Origin: Planoprotostelium fungivorum
Lineage: Eukaryota > Evosea > Variosea > Cavosteliida > Cavosteliaceae
Reading direction: 5' to 3'
NCBI GenBank assembly: GCA_003024175.1
Contig: MDYQ01000184.1
Location: forward strand, 1-64,000
Length of the DNA: 64,000 nucleotides
The notes beneath the pieces were generated by a model, which saw only the letters and a list, made by a program, of their open reading frames with translations, did not search any database and was not told the origin of the DNA. Of the stretch, positions 1 to 11,516 are shown piece after piece. The translations under genes were made by a program, and so were the position numbers. How positions within the stretch are numbered: the stretch's first letter is position 1; the number at the start of each line of letters is the position of its first letter.

Positions 1-3000
1 CCTCTCTTCCTCCTTCCTCTTCTCTTCTGCCTTCTTTGCAATCTCAATCTTCTCTTCTTCCTCGTCTTCAAAATCATCCGAGACTTCGTCTTCTGTTGCT
101 TCCTTCTCCCTCGGTGTCTCTTCTTCACTCTCCTCTTCTTCCTCCTCTTCTGTCTCATAACTCTCGTCTGACTCGCTCTCCTCCTATTCATCATCAGTCA
201 GCCGCTCATCATGATGGTGGCGACAGATCAGCATGACGCTTCCTCACCTCTTCTTCCTCCTCCTCTTCCGATTCCTCTGATATCTCGTGAGAAGATAAAA
301 TCTACAACGAAGACTCACTCGCAGTGACTGCATCTGACACTTCGTCTTCCGTCACCGTCTTCGATTCTCCATCATCTCCCTGGGAATGGAGAATCTGTGG
401 AGCATCTCTGGGAACTTGTCTGATTGTCTCTGATTCATCTGTGGAGGAAGAGATGATACTGACTCGCTCTCTCTTGTCAATCTTGGGTACCTTCTCCTTC
501 TCTAGCTTCTTCTCTTCTCTCTTCTCCGTCTTCTCTTCCTTCCTCTCTGCCTTCTTTTCTATCTTCTTCTCTTCTCTCTTCTCTTCTTTCTCCTTCTGCT
601 CCTCTACCTCCGCTTCCTTCTTCCTCTTCTTCTCCTTCTTCCACCTCTCGTATTCACTATCTGTATCGTCTGCAAAGCTAGAGTCCGTAGTCGACATGAA
701 AGAGCTGTCGACAGAGGAATAACCCCTCCTGTACTCTCTCAGGTCATCCAATCTGTCTGTCTCCGTCTGAATCTGAATGTCTCTGACGATCTGTGTACTC
801 TTCATGCTGGCCACAGCTTGCTTCAATCTCTCTTCTCTCTCCTTCATGTCCTCCTCCATCTTGATGCGAGCTCGAGTCACTTCTTCCATCTGTCTGTCGC
901 GTTGTAGTGTGGCGTCGGCGATCGCTTGTTCTTTCAATTCTAGGTCTCTCTCCTGATCAGATGTGAGAGGGAGTAGAAAGTATAGATCTCACTTGTCTCT
1001 TGAACTGAGTCGTCATCGTATCGATCTGCATCTGCAGCTGCTGCATCTTCATGGAACTCTCCATCTGCTCTTGTTTGGCCACCATCTGAGCTGTCAGCCT
1101 CTGGTGCTCCATCTGTGCCTGCTGCTTCTCGTACATGTCCCTCTGCTTCTCCACCATCTCCCTCTGTTTCTCCATCATCTGCAGATTGATCTCCGAATCT
1201 TTCCGGTTCATCTGATATTCTGCCGTCCTCTTCACTTCCTCCAGCTGCCGTTGTAGATCGTTGACCATCCTTCTCTGCTCGATTCTCTCCATCTCCTTCT
1301 TCTCTCCTTCTTCTCTCTCTCTCTTCCTCCTCTCTTCGTCTGTCACAATGAGGTCGGCCTGTCTGCGTGCTGTTTCTCTCAGTTGATCCTCCAATAGAGA
1401 CAGCTCTTCCTGCTGTTTCTTCTTCTCCTTTTCGAGTTGTCTTCTGATTCCTTCGTTCTCCGTCTCCATCTGAAGTCTCATCCTCTCACTCTCTGCCTGT
1501 GCATCTGTTGATGACGTGTGATGACGTCATCACTTGTACGTACCTCGATGCTCTTGGCGATGCGTTCCATCTCGTCTTCTAACCTGCGAAGAGTCATTCG
1601 AATTTCCCCCAAATTTCCGTCAGATCTCCTCACCTCCTCGCTTCTTCTCGTTTGAGGGCGTCCTGTAGCCTCTCGATCTCTCTCTGCGAGGCCTCTTGGA
1701 TCTTCTGCATCTCTCTCTGTGACGCCGCTTGGCTCTCTCTCATTTCATTGGTCAAAGTCAGCCTCATCTGTTCCAATTGCTTCTCGTGAAGGAAAGTAGA
1801 ATAGAGCAGGCCAGTCTCGTGTTGAGCCATGTTGATGGCACGGGTGCTGGAGAGTGCGTCCAATTGCAGGAGTGACTCGTTGTAGTTGTCCAACAGATTG
1901 ATTTCGTTCTGCATCCTCTCGTAGAGTGCGTCAGGTGCTTCCCGGGGTGGAGGTCGGACGGAAGATCTGGACGGATTTGGACTCCTCCTCGGACTCGGTC
2001 GTTCGATACGTGCGCTCGTCCTCTCTATCTCCTCCTCTTTACCTTCACTCTTTCGAGGTGAAGCTGTCGTTGGCCGCGCTGGAGACGCAACGTGTGACAT
2101 CTCGTGAGCTTCATCATGATCATGATGATGATGAGACGGTTGAACTTGGTTCTGAAACGTAAAAGAGGGCAAACGAGTGGACGGGAGAGAATGCATGACA
2201 ATCTGTGCCGACACATTCATCTCCGATTCCGTCTGCACCCCGAAATCACTCTTCGAATTTCTACGAGATTTCAGCTTCTCACGTACGTACATTACGCACC
2301 TCATCTCTTCCACTCTCTGCAGAGTCGGAATTTCCGTCGAAATTTCATTCGTTCTTCTCGATGCCTCCGGACTCTTTTCCTTGTGCAGCATCCTCTCGGC
2401 CAACAGATTGACGATAGACATCTTGTCTCCCACAACGATGGACACTGGCTCTTCTAAAGTGCGTGTGGAAGGTGGCAACCTTCCAGATCCGTGCAGGCCA
2501 GCCAGTCGACTCATAGAACCGCCGATGACTTCTGCACCCAGAGTGCGATCCACCCACTGTCTCACCGGTAGGATCTCTATGAGAGATAGATTCGATGTTG
2601 AGGCCAGACGTTTCTCCTCTAAGACGAAAGAATGTCTCGGTGAAGAGAACGAGTCCACGGAGGTGAATGCGGGATCTTGAGAGTGGATCGTGTCGAGCGG
2701 GTTGTAGATGGAAGTGGGGGAAGTGTCGGTCGTTCGGTGAAGAGATGGATGGTTCAGTGAATGGAACGTTTCGTCCTTCGTTTGGTTGAGGCCGTCGCCG
2801 TCGTGATGGATTTCTCTTCTCTTGAGGTGAGAGAGTACTCTATTGTCATTGAATGGAGAGGGAGGACTGGTGCTATCACACGGGTCAGAATGCATCCACT
2901 TGAATCTCTCATGTATGACACCTTCTCATCGGTTCAGTTAAGATGTCGACGTGCAATGGTTCCTCTCTCTTTTCGTCTCTCAGTGGTAGTTCTGGCATCT

Positions 3001-5152
3001 CACCCATTACAATTGGACTCGATATGTTAATGTCCTTCTCTGTCTTTGAAATCTCCGATTTTTTAAGTTCCACGGGATCGACGGGGACGGGTTGTGGCTG
3101 GTTGTATTCCACTGACTGACTGATTGTAGTTGGTGCTTTGGGCTGATCGTTTGATCTCGAATTTACATTCGAATAGGGAGGACGTAAGATGATCTGATTT
3201 CGCTTCAACCAAATGCGAACGCGAAAGCCTCTGAAGATTCTCTGAATGTTCTTCGCTGCTTCATTATCGATTCGATTCTTCTCACGGTTGAGATAGACCT
3301 GAATTTCCATCAGATCTTCCTCGAAAATTCCCAGAAATCTCACCGCAAATCGATCGGAAACTCCGACTCGGCCCAGTGGAATGGTTCCGTGGGGGCTCGT
3401 CACGTGATCTACGTATATCGAATTTTCACTCGATTTTCCATTGTACAAGGGCCGAGATTGATCTGAGTAACGAGGGGGTCTGCTGTCATCATACATGTGT
3501 CCTCCTCGTTCGTTCAGCAGAGTCTCTCTCAGAGGTGGCTGAGTGGTCTCTCCTCGATAGACGTAAGGCTCCCTGTACATCTGTTCTCTGTCGAGTGACA
3601 GCCTCTGCTCCCTCTGCAGTCTCTCTCTCTGCAGCTGCAGTTCTGCTTCCCTCCTCGTCTGTCTCTCCCTCTGCAGTAATTTGTCTCTGAACATCTTCTC
3701 TTCCCTCTCTAACGATTCCAATCGCATCCTCTCTGCAATTTCTCTCGTCTTCTCTTCCCTCATCTGCTCCTCCCTCATTTGCTCCTCCCTCATTTGCTCC
3801 ACCCTCATTTGCTCCTCCATCATCTGCTGCTGTCTAAACTGTTCCTCCCTCGTCTGCGATCGTCTCGACAAGGGTTCCTCCCTCGGTGGTCCATTGGTTC
3901 TCTCCTTCGTTGCCACTCGCGAGTACAGATTGGCGATCCTCTGTGATAGCTCTTCTGCTTGGCTGCTGATGGCTTTCATTCTGTCTTGAGATGGGTCTCG
4001 CCCGGGCGGTACCTTCTCTTCTTCCTCTTCGGTGGCCACTCGTTTCGCAAACAAGAGAGCTTCGCGGATGGGCCGACGGCCTTCGGTTGTACCGTGGGTG
4101 GGCCCACAGGAGCCGCTCCCGTCCCTTCTCCACTGATTCTCCACGACGGTCTTCGGTTGCTTCTCTCGTTTGGGTTGAGGGGAATTCAAGTCATGGAGGG
4201 TGACCGGTTGGATGAATTCGGGTGACAGAATCATCTTCTGTCCCCTGGTGATGAAGGGAGAGATCTCGAAAGATTCGTCGAAATTTCTGGCGGGAAACGT
4301 GGAAGAGGTGTACGGTCTAGATGGTGGGGCGGACGATGTTGGAATCTCGGATGGAAGCTGTTGGACGCTGTTGGTCCGGATTCCGTCGCGGCGGCTGATC
4401 GCCCGGCGAGGAGGTGGAGTCCGAGTTGGACTGGATGGAATCCGGACTGGACTCTTGACGGGTGCTCGGACTGGGCTCTTACTTCTGGACGGCTGGGGGG
4501 CAGGTTTGGATGCATTAGAAGGTGGATGATGGATGATGGTGGGCTGACGCGATGTGGAGAAGGAGCGTTGCTGGAAGGCGTAGTCTTGGGCGAAGCCCGA
4601 CACGAAAGCATCTTCATCTGGATCTCCATCGTGATGGTGATCTGCACCAGCTGTGCCATGTCATTCGATATGATCTTTCGGTCGATGAACTCACCTCTCC
4701 TGTACAATTTTTTGTTTCTCTCTTGGATGCCGTGGATGGCTTCTCTCTTTCTCTTCTCTTCCTTCAACTTCTCTCGGTTCGACTGTTTCTCTTTCATCTT
4801 TCTCTCTTCTGTCTTACGCCGCATGTAGGCTGTGACGTCTCCAGGACACACGGGCTCACTCCTCTTCACGGGCGGACGAGGTGGCATGACATCTCTCTGA
4901 GGTGTCGGTCTCTGTCTCTCTGGACTGATCTTTCGTGTCAGTGATCTTGTAGGGTAAAGATCTGTCTCTTCGATGCGTATCTCTACGCGTGGTCTTTTGG
5001 GTGATCTCTGGATTGGAATGTCATTTTCGACGAAATGATATTGCGATATATTCACATAGAAAGATGCAAGAGACACTCACCGATTCGTGCATTCTATGTT
5101 CGAGAATGGCTTCTCGTAGGCGGCGGTCGTCATGCCCCACAGAAGACTTCAT
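1..5152 (-). CDS. Large coiled-coil protein with an IQ motif (partial, runs off left edge)
   Basis: The ATG is at 5152, in an exon beginning MKSSVGHDDRRL. The first intron follows after about 24 codons and a second lies near 4654-4698. The protein has an N-terminal charged region, a Pro/Ser/Arg-rich stretch with SPVRAPVKSPVR, EEQMR repeats (about 3740-3840), a clear IQ calmodulin-binding motif IQRIFRGFRVR (about 3200-3245), then a long Glu/Lys/Arg/Gln-rich coiled coil down to the edge. The in-frame stop at 302 is not the end: a donor just before it (GCGA|GTGAG) and an acceptor near 260 give a phase-matched join to an acidic exon, and a further intron near 185-235 leads to coding sequence reaching base 1. 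The join near 2900-2930 is unclear; the only GT-AG solution I see is about 23 nt. Composition resembles cytoskeletal or centrosomal coiled-coil proteins, but I recognise no family. Confidence 0.75.
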
Positions 5153-5345
5153 TGTCCTCTCATAGATCTTCTCAATTGGCGCCTGCGGCGCAGGTAATCT
5201 CGAAGCTCACCGTTAAGAAGCTTCGTGATCAGGTGTTTCCCGCCAGAAATAATCGTCCGCGCATCCGGCCAACTACAACGAGCACATCCGGGGTTCCCTT
5301 ACAGTCCGACCATTTACAAAGCAGCCCTCCTCCCTCAACCATACG

Positions 5346-6633
5346 ATGAGTGTATGTTCGCAGATGTCTAAACCACCACCTGATTCGTATTTAGAACAAT
5401 CAAACTCCGACGGCCCCTGTTGTGGTCAAACAGCCCTCCATTGGAAAAACAATCTTGAAAAACTTGGTCATGGGTGGAATTGCAGGTGAGGCATATCATC
5501 CTATCATCCTCTCACGCCACCTGAAATGAATTCGTAGGTATCATAGGAGCATGCAGCACATTTCCATTAGACATGGTCAAGACACGCATGCAAAATCAGA
5601 GAGGTGCAGTCCGACAATACAACGGTGTCCTCGATTGCTTCAGAAAGATCATTGCCGCCGAAGGTGTTCGAGGTCTCTACAGAGGTCTCCCCGCTCAACT
5701 GGTGAGTCTCCCCCTTCTTTCTTCTTCTCCATTAGAACATCATCTCCATCTCATATGTCGATTAGGTTGGTATCACACCAGAGAAGGCCATCAAGCTTAC
5801 GATCAACGATTACATCCGCTATGCATCAACCGACAAGAAAACTGGAAAGATCAAGTTGCAGTATGAGGTCCTGGCAGGAATGGCCGCCGGTTTATCTCAA
5901 GTCGTAGCCACCAATCCGTGCGTCTCCATCTTTTCAACCGTCCTCTCACCCATTCTCTTCGTATAAGTCTAAAGAATCGAGATGATCGAGTCCACCATGA
6001 TGTCTTCACACGCAGAGAGAATTGAAAAAAAGACAGATACGAAATTGTCAAAGTGAGACTGCAGACGCAAGCTTTAGAGGGTGCCGGTAGAAAATCAGGC
6101 ATCACCGTCGTGAGGGAGTTGGGCTTCAGAGGTCTATTCAAGGGCTCAGCCGCCACCCTCCTCCGAGACGTTCCGTTCAGGTCAGACCATCCTCTATCTC
6201 ATCGGTCTCTCTCCATCCCATGCATCACTGACCTCCATCAGCGCCCTCTACTTCTCCTTGTACGGAAACTTGAAGGCCATTCAACTCGAGAAACAGCAGG
6301 GTAAGCCGCTGTCTGTCCTTCAACTCTTCGTCGCCTCTTCTGCTGCGGGAATGTTCGCAGGAGGCCTTGTCACCCCCGCCGACGTCATCAAGACGAGGAT
6401 TCAAGTCAAGCAGGGAGCCGTTCCATACAAAGGCATCGCCGATTGTTTCAACCGCATATTGAAAGGTGGGACGATGATCGACGTCGTAATCATCCATGTC
6501 ATTCTGAATGATTCGAACAGAGGAGGGACCCAGAGCTCTATACAAGGGAGCCGTTCCTCGTATGATGATCATCTCTCCCCTCTTTGGTATCACCTTGGTG
6601 GTCTACGAGAAGCTGCAGCGATACTTCCTCTAA
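5346..6633 (+). CDS. Mitochondrial carrier, aspartate/glutamate carrier type (SLC25A12/13/18/22-like)
   Basis: A six-helix inner-membrane solute carrier with three repeats. The signatures are [14 protein letters not shown] in repeat 1, [14 protein letters not shown] in repeat 2 and [12 protein letters not shown] in repeat 3, each a PxDxxKxR-type motif, followed by GLYRG, GLFKG and ALYKG. The stretches [13 protein letters not shown] and [12 protein letters not shown] are close to my memory of aralar/citrin and the mitochondrial glutamate carriers, so glutamate or aspartate exchange is the likely role. No EF-hand extension precedes the first repeat, so this is the short form. The start at 5346 gives MS followed by a small intron ending TTTAG, then the frame of the first helix. 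Six introns interrupt the gene, all phase-consistent. It ends RYFL-stop, about 100 bp before the next gene on the same strand. Confidence 0.9.
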
Positions 6634-6735
6634 ATAAACGGCCTTTGTGGTTTGTATGAAAATGCGAAAAATTCACCTTTTTAAATTACAACGGTCGTAT
6701 CGGCGCATCATTGACGTGATTATCGATCGTGGCGA

Positions 6736-9700
6736 ATGGGCATTTCTAAGAAGAATGGAGAGGGACGCAGTAGTAAGCGTCTGAAAGAGAAGGCGAAGGT
6801 CAATTATAACGATGAAGAGAACGATGAAACGACGGACGATGATATCTTGCAGAAAGATCAAGGTGAGTGGTCGTACAGTGTCACTTGACCCTACCCCTCT
6901 GATTTTCGGATTTCCTCTAATCATGTGATAGTGGCTGCATTGGCGGCTGATCTCCCACCGTTTGATATGTCAGAATTAGAGAAACAAGCTCTCCCCGCTT
7001 TCGTTGATGCCCAAGAGGTCTACGTGTCTACCAGAAATCACATCTTGACACTCTGGCAAGACGATTTACACAAATTCATCACGGTCGAAGCGGCCGAAAA
7101 GTCCATACAAGTGAGAGAGTACATTCCCCACCCTCTCACCCACCATTATTACCTGCATTCTATCACACTCTCACCCATCCCTTCTAATGTGAACCGTGCA
7201 GACGAAATATCGCCCTTTCGTTTCCCCCGCCCACCAATTTCTATCTCGCTACGGATTCATCAACACTGGAGTCGTCAAGCATGCCGTTCCAGAGAAACCA
7301 GACAGACAATACAAAGTCGTGGTCATCGGTGCTGGTATGTCCGGGCTCGCCGCCGCCCGTCAGCTCCATCATCTCGGCTATCAGGTTCGCATCATCATGT
7401 TCACGTGTCCATATCACATGATCGTGATGACTCCATCAGGTCACCCTCTTAGAAGGAAGGAATCGAGTCGGTGGAAGGGTCAACACGGACAGGTCGCTCG
7501 GCGAGGGAGTCGATCTCGGCGCATCCATCGTCACCGGTTTAGAGGGTAACCCCCTGACCACAGTCTGCAAGCAACTGGAGACAAAGCTCCATCCTCTCAC
7601 CTACGAGTGCCCCATCTACGACATCGATGGAGTCCACGTGGACAAGGAGACAGACAAACAAGTGGAAGGCTTGTTCAATACGGTACTTCAGCAGTGTGCA
7701 GAAGAGAGAGAAGAATTAGAAGAGTCGTTGGGTGCATCGATCGATATCTTGAGGAAGAAGAACGGGGAAGAGTGGAGTGAGGAAGAGAAGAAGAAGAGAG
7801 ATCGACTGTTCGATTGGCACGTGGCAAATCTCGAATATGGATGTGCCATCGATCTACACAAGGTGATGAGATGATCATGTCAAGGCGTGATGCGAAGACG
7901 TGCCGCGATGATGGACGTGATCATGATCGTCTGATGGTGCTGATGAAATGGATAGGTGTCGCGTAAAAATTGGGACCAAGACGACTCTTATGATTGGGCC
8001 GGCGATCACTGCCTCTTGAGACAAGGCTACGGCAGCATAGCCGATCGACTGCACGACGGGCTCGATCTACGTCTGAACACTTCGGTATCCATGGTGACTT
8101 ACAACACCGGAGATGCAAAGGATCACAGTGCCATAGTAACGACATCGTCGGGGGACATCCAGTGTGATGCCGTCCTCTGTACCGTTTCCCTGGGAGTATT
8201 GAAATCCAAGTGAGTTTTCTATGACATTTCGAGCTGATGGGAACAGGAGCATCCAATTTTCACCTCCACTACCGGAATGGAAACAGAAATCCATTGATAA
8301 TCTCGGTTTTGGTTTATTGAACAAGGTGAGAAGCATTTCATCACGTCGATCTCATTCTTGGAGGTGGTACTACTCTTCCCCGAAGTCTTCTGGAACGATG
8401 AATTAGATTACTTTGGTCAGACGGCGGACGAGGGTCGTCACAGAGGCGAATTTTATTTATACTGGAACCTCCACAGGTGAAAAAAGGGAGGGAGTGGGGA
8501 TTGAAACCGAGCCACAGGTGCATGGGCCGTCCGGTTCTCATCGCTCTCATGGCCGGGGAAGCCGCTTACGCCTCGGAGACCCGCAGTGAAGAAGAGGTAA
8601 CGTCATCTACAACCCGCCACTGACTCTAAAAATAGATCGTATCACGTGTGATGACGTCACTGGGAAAGTTGTTCGGCAGAGAGATCCCTCGCCCCACTCG
8701 AAGCATCGTAACTCGCTGGGGGAGCGATCCATTTGCCATGGGATCTTACTCTTACATCGCAGTCAACAGCAGCGGTGACGATTACGACAGTTTGGCCCGA
8801 AAAGTCGATGAAAACTTGTTTTTCGCGGGAGAAGCCACGACGAGGACCCATCCGGCCACGGCCGCCGGTGAGAAATCTCGCGGAGAATTCGAATCCGTGA
8901 CGCTCGTCAGGTGCTTACCTCAGTGGCTTGAGGACAGCGGGTGATATCTGCCGGAAATTTCAAGGAGAAATCGTCGTCGATTTCGACGTGCAGACGCTGT
9001 ACAAGGAGTGGACCTCTGAGCATGTTAAGACACCACAGAAAAAGAACCAGCAGAAGAGACTGAGAGCCAAAATTAACGCAGAGAGGAAGGGAACCCGCAG
9101 GGGCAGGAGGGGCTTCAAGATGAAGAAGGCTAAATTTAACCCGAGCTATTCTTGGCTATTCAGCAGCGTGTACAAGATACCAAAGAGAGTGGAAGGACAG
9201 ATCAACGATGCATCGACCTCCCTCTCTTCTCTTCCCTCTTCATCGGTCGACCGAAACAGTGGATTGAGTCAGAATGGCATCAAGAAGGAGGAGAAATTTG
9301 GAGATTATTACAATCCAAATCAGTGCAACAAGAGGGCCTTGGACTTTCTTCCCGCCAGGTGAGACATTTGAAATTTGAATTTCGACTGATTTCACTCAGG
9401 GCGAGAGCCGCCGCCGCAGCGGCCACGATACCTACCACGCCGTCCTCGGAATTTTCACAGCAATTGTCGCCATCTACAACTCGCCCGTATTATTCACCCT
9501 CTCCCGCCAAACGTCAACAGATTTCCGTTGAAAGATCACCACACGAGAGGAACTACAGGGACAGACCACACAACGACTATATATATGTACAGAACAGAGA
9601 ACAGAGGTCGTACTACAACCAGCCACCTCGTCAAGAGGTGAGAGAATGTGATGACGTGTGATGACGTCACGCAGGCGACCTACCCTCCACAGCCACAACC

Positions 9701-10243
9701 TCACCCCACTCATCATCAACCTCAACCTCTTCATCATCAACCCCATCCTATTCATCATCAACCTCATCCTCTTCATCACCAACCTCCACCCATCCATTCA
9801 GAAGAGAGAAGCGTGGAGCAGAGACATCCCACCCTACAACAGAGACAACCAACATCCGATCCAACCCCGACCACATTGACAGAAGATGTCAAGAAGACAG
9901 AGCTCAACGTCAGCCAGGAGATCAAGCTACCGAGAGAGACGAAGGACTTGTTGTCTTCTGCAGTCGTCTCGAGTCTGTCTAAAACTGTGGCCAAGCACGG
10001 TAAACAGATGCAGAAGGAAGACTTCAAACACGTGCGTGATGATGATGATGATGGAAGAGACTGATGATGAGACAGTTGGCGAGGAAGTTGACTCACATCT
10101 GTGGGAGTAAAGAGATGAAGAGGAGTGCAGGAGAAGAGAAGATGGGAGAGGAAGAGAGGGAGCAGATGAAGCAGAGAGTGAACAAGTTGGTGGTGGATTA
10201 CGTCAAGAAGATGAAGGAGGATAAGAAGCCACCGTTCAACTGA
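6736..10243 (+). CDS. KDM1: LSD1/KDM1-type histone demethylase with C-terminal SRI domain
   Basis: Predicted product about 960 aa from 13 exons. Residues about 45-140 form a SWIRM domain (ending FLSRYGFINTGVVKHA). The FAD-binding motif VVVIGAGMSGLAAARQL follows, then VTLLEGRNRVGGRV, DWHVANLEYG, WDQDDSYDW, LCTVSLGVLK, and GFGLLNKVVLLF, whose Lys matches the FAD-contacting Lys661 of human LSD1. The oxidase domain closes with RWGSDPFAMGSYSY and LFFAGEATTRTHPATAAGAY. The Tower insert, which binds CoREST in animal LSD1, is reduced to a short charged stretch (about 7690-7800). A basic region, a His/Gln/Pro-rich tract (HHQP repeats, 9700-9795) and a C-terminal domain with EDFKHLARKLTH follow. That last motif matches the SRI domain of SETD2/Set2, which binds the phosphorylated RNA polymerase II tail. 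The SRI motif spans the last intron (10033-10076). Likely a nuclear H3 lysine demethylase tied to elongating polymerase. Confidence 0.9.
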
Positions 10244-10342
10244 ATTCAACTGTGATAAAGTGATGCCTCGATTCGATCAGCAGTACTGTTATCAACATGT
10301 GCAGTCTCTTCAAAGAACTATGTAACGATACTGTTATTGAAC

Positions 10343-10349
10343 CCATAAT
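10343..10349 (+). promoter_or_regulatory. Putative snRNA upstream element (CCATAAT) of U5 copy 1
   Basis: The heptamer CCATAAT, here within ACCCATAATG, starts 57 nt before the shared U5 sequence. The same heptamer starts 58 nt before the second U5 copy, although the surrounding upstream DNA is otherwise different. It resembles the upstream element I recall for Dictyostelium small RNA genes (core ACCCATAA). The role is inferred. Confidence 0.45.
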
Positions 10350-10399
10350 GTTTAAGATAACTTATGTTGATGGTTCGCATCGCAGAATGGCACAGTAAA

Positions 10400-10521
10400 C
10401 ATCGCACTGATCAACATACATAACGTACTTTTCTTTCGCCTTTTACTAAAGAAAACCGTGTATATTGATTATCATGTGCCTAGATCAATATTTTTGGCGA
10501 TGTGCAAACATCGATGAGTAA
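10400..10521 (+). ncRNA. U5: U5 spliceosomal snRNA (copy 1)
   Basis: The 122-bp block contains the invariant U5 loop I, CGCCTTTTACT, on a perfect 8-bp stem (TTTTCTTT paired with AAAGAAAA). A longer basal stem pairs ATCAA/TTGAT and ATACA/TGTAT. A U-rich Sm site, AATATTTTTGG, follows, then a terminal hairpin CGATG-TGCAAA-CATCG. This is the full U5 layout. An identical copy lies at 42605-42726. Mature ends are estimated from the limits of identity between the copies, so the RNA may be a few bases shorter at either side. Confidence 0.93.
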
Positions 10522-11002
10522 GCAACAGAAATCACATACACTTATAAGTGGGCCTTTCGTTCGGGCTACAGCGCAACGCTTTGAAGAGCATGAATGTCAG
10601 CTTATCATCTATTTCCGTTACAACTTTCGTCACCGTCTATGTCATGATGATCATCTTCGATCATCACCTCGTATTCATTGTTCCATCGATCCTTCGACAA
10701 GCAATTCAATCTGTCCGGCTGTCTAGTGCTCACAGCCCTCCCCACGCTTCTCATCGCTCGAAAAACAGCATTGTCTGCAGAGCTATTCTGATGACCTTGC
10801 TGTTCTATGTAATAGGACCACGAGGATGAGACAGCAAAGTTTCACAACGTCAACGCATTTTATTCTTGTGCATCTGGACTGATCATCGTCAGGCAACCGT
10901 ATCGAAATGAATGTGTACAACTGGCACAAAATGCAAGGGTTCAATCTCGATGCTCTACTCTTCACCCTACAAGTTGCGGCACTGCCCGCGCAGACCGCTC
11001 AG
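10522..11002. other. Intergenic stretch after U5 copy 1
   Basis: No supported gene. A plus-strand open frame of 93 codons (10548-10829) has no start context, introns or family resemblance. On the minus strand an AATAAA near 10862 could be the poly(A) signal of the small gene ending at 11003. Confidence 0.5.
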
Positions 11003-11194
11003 TCAGCCCAACATTCTTTTCACGGCCGCCTTGCAGGAGTCGCCCCTCCAATTGTCGAACACGTGCCACACCTGATTCACCTGAATCCCCGATGCGTGGC
11101 AGCCGCGCGGGTCACGCGAAGCACAATCGATGGTGAGAACTCCCCATATATTCATACACACAAGACGTGACGTCGACAAGAAACATATTTTCAC
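11003..11194 (-). CDS. Small cysteine-containing protein, unrecognised
   Basis: A 63-codon frame whose C-terminal part (CASRDPRGCHASG, then VWHVFDNWRGDSCKAA) looks like a compact cysteine-bearing domain, and an AATAAA lies about 140 bp past its stop. The start is uncertain: the first residues read like a hydrophobic leader (MKICFLSTSRLVC) but could instead be intron, with further exons near 11200-11350. It is divergent from the GMC oxidoreductase gene. No function is assigned. Confidence 0.35.
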   Translation of the reverse strand: MKICFLSTSRLVCMNIWGVLTIDCASRDPRGCHASGIQVNQVWHVFDNWRGDSCKAAVKRMLG

Positions 11195-11516
11195 TGATCA
11201 CCCAACGCCAACCCAGTCAACCGAACACGCCCCATCCCCAGTTTGTCCCTTGGCAGCGGGGACGTCTGAAGAGTTGTCTCCGCACAGACTTCACCTGGGA
11301 CGAGAACGGAGGACATTTAAAAATCGTGTTCCCATAGAAATGGTAATAAGTATGATGCGTAAGGAGTAAAGTATGACACGGATCGGAATTTTCAACGGTG
11401 ATTCCCTATTCCGAAACGGAGATCGGGTGATTAAGAGGAATGCGGTTAAGACAGACTCACAAGAGACCTTCATCATTCAACGAGAGAATTCTCAAAGCTC
11501 ACGCACACGTGCCACG

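Noticed and set aside
324-722. Plus-strand open frame of 132 codons
   Set aside because: Antisense to the coiled-coil gene. Ser/Phe-rich composition is the mirror of Glu/Lys-rich coding on the other strand.
10548-10829. Plus-strand 93-codon frame after U5 copy 1
   Set aside because: No domain, no intron signals and no family resemblance; likely chance.
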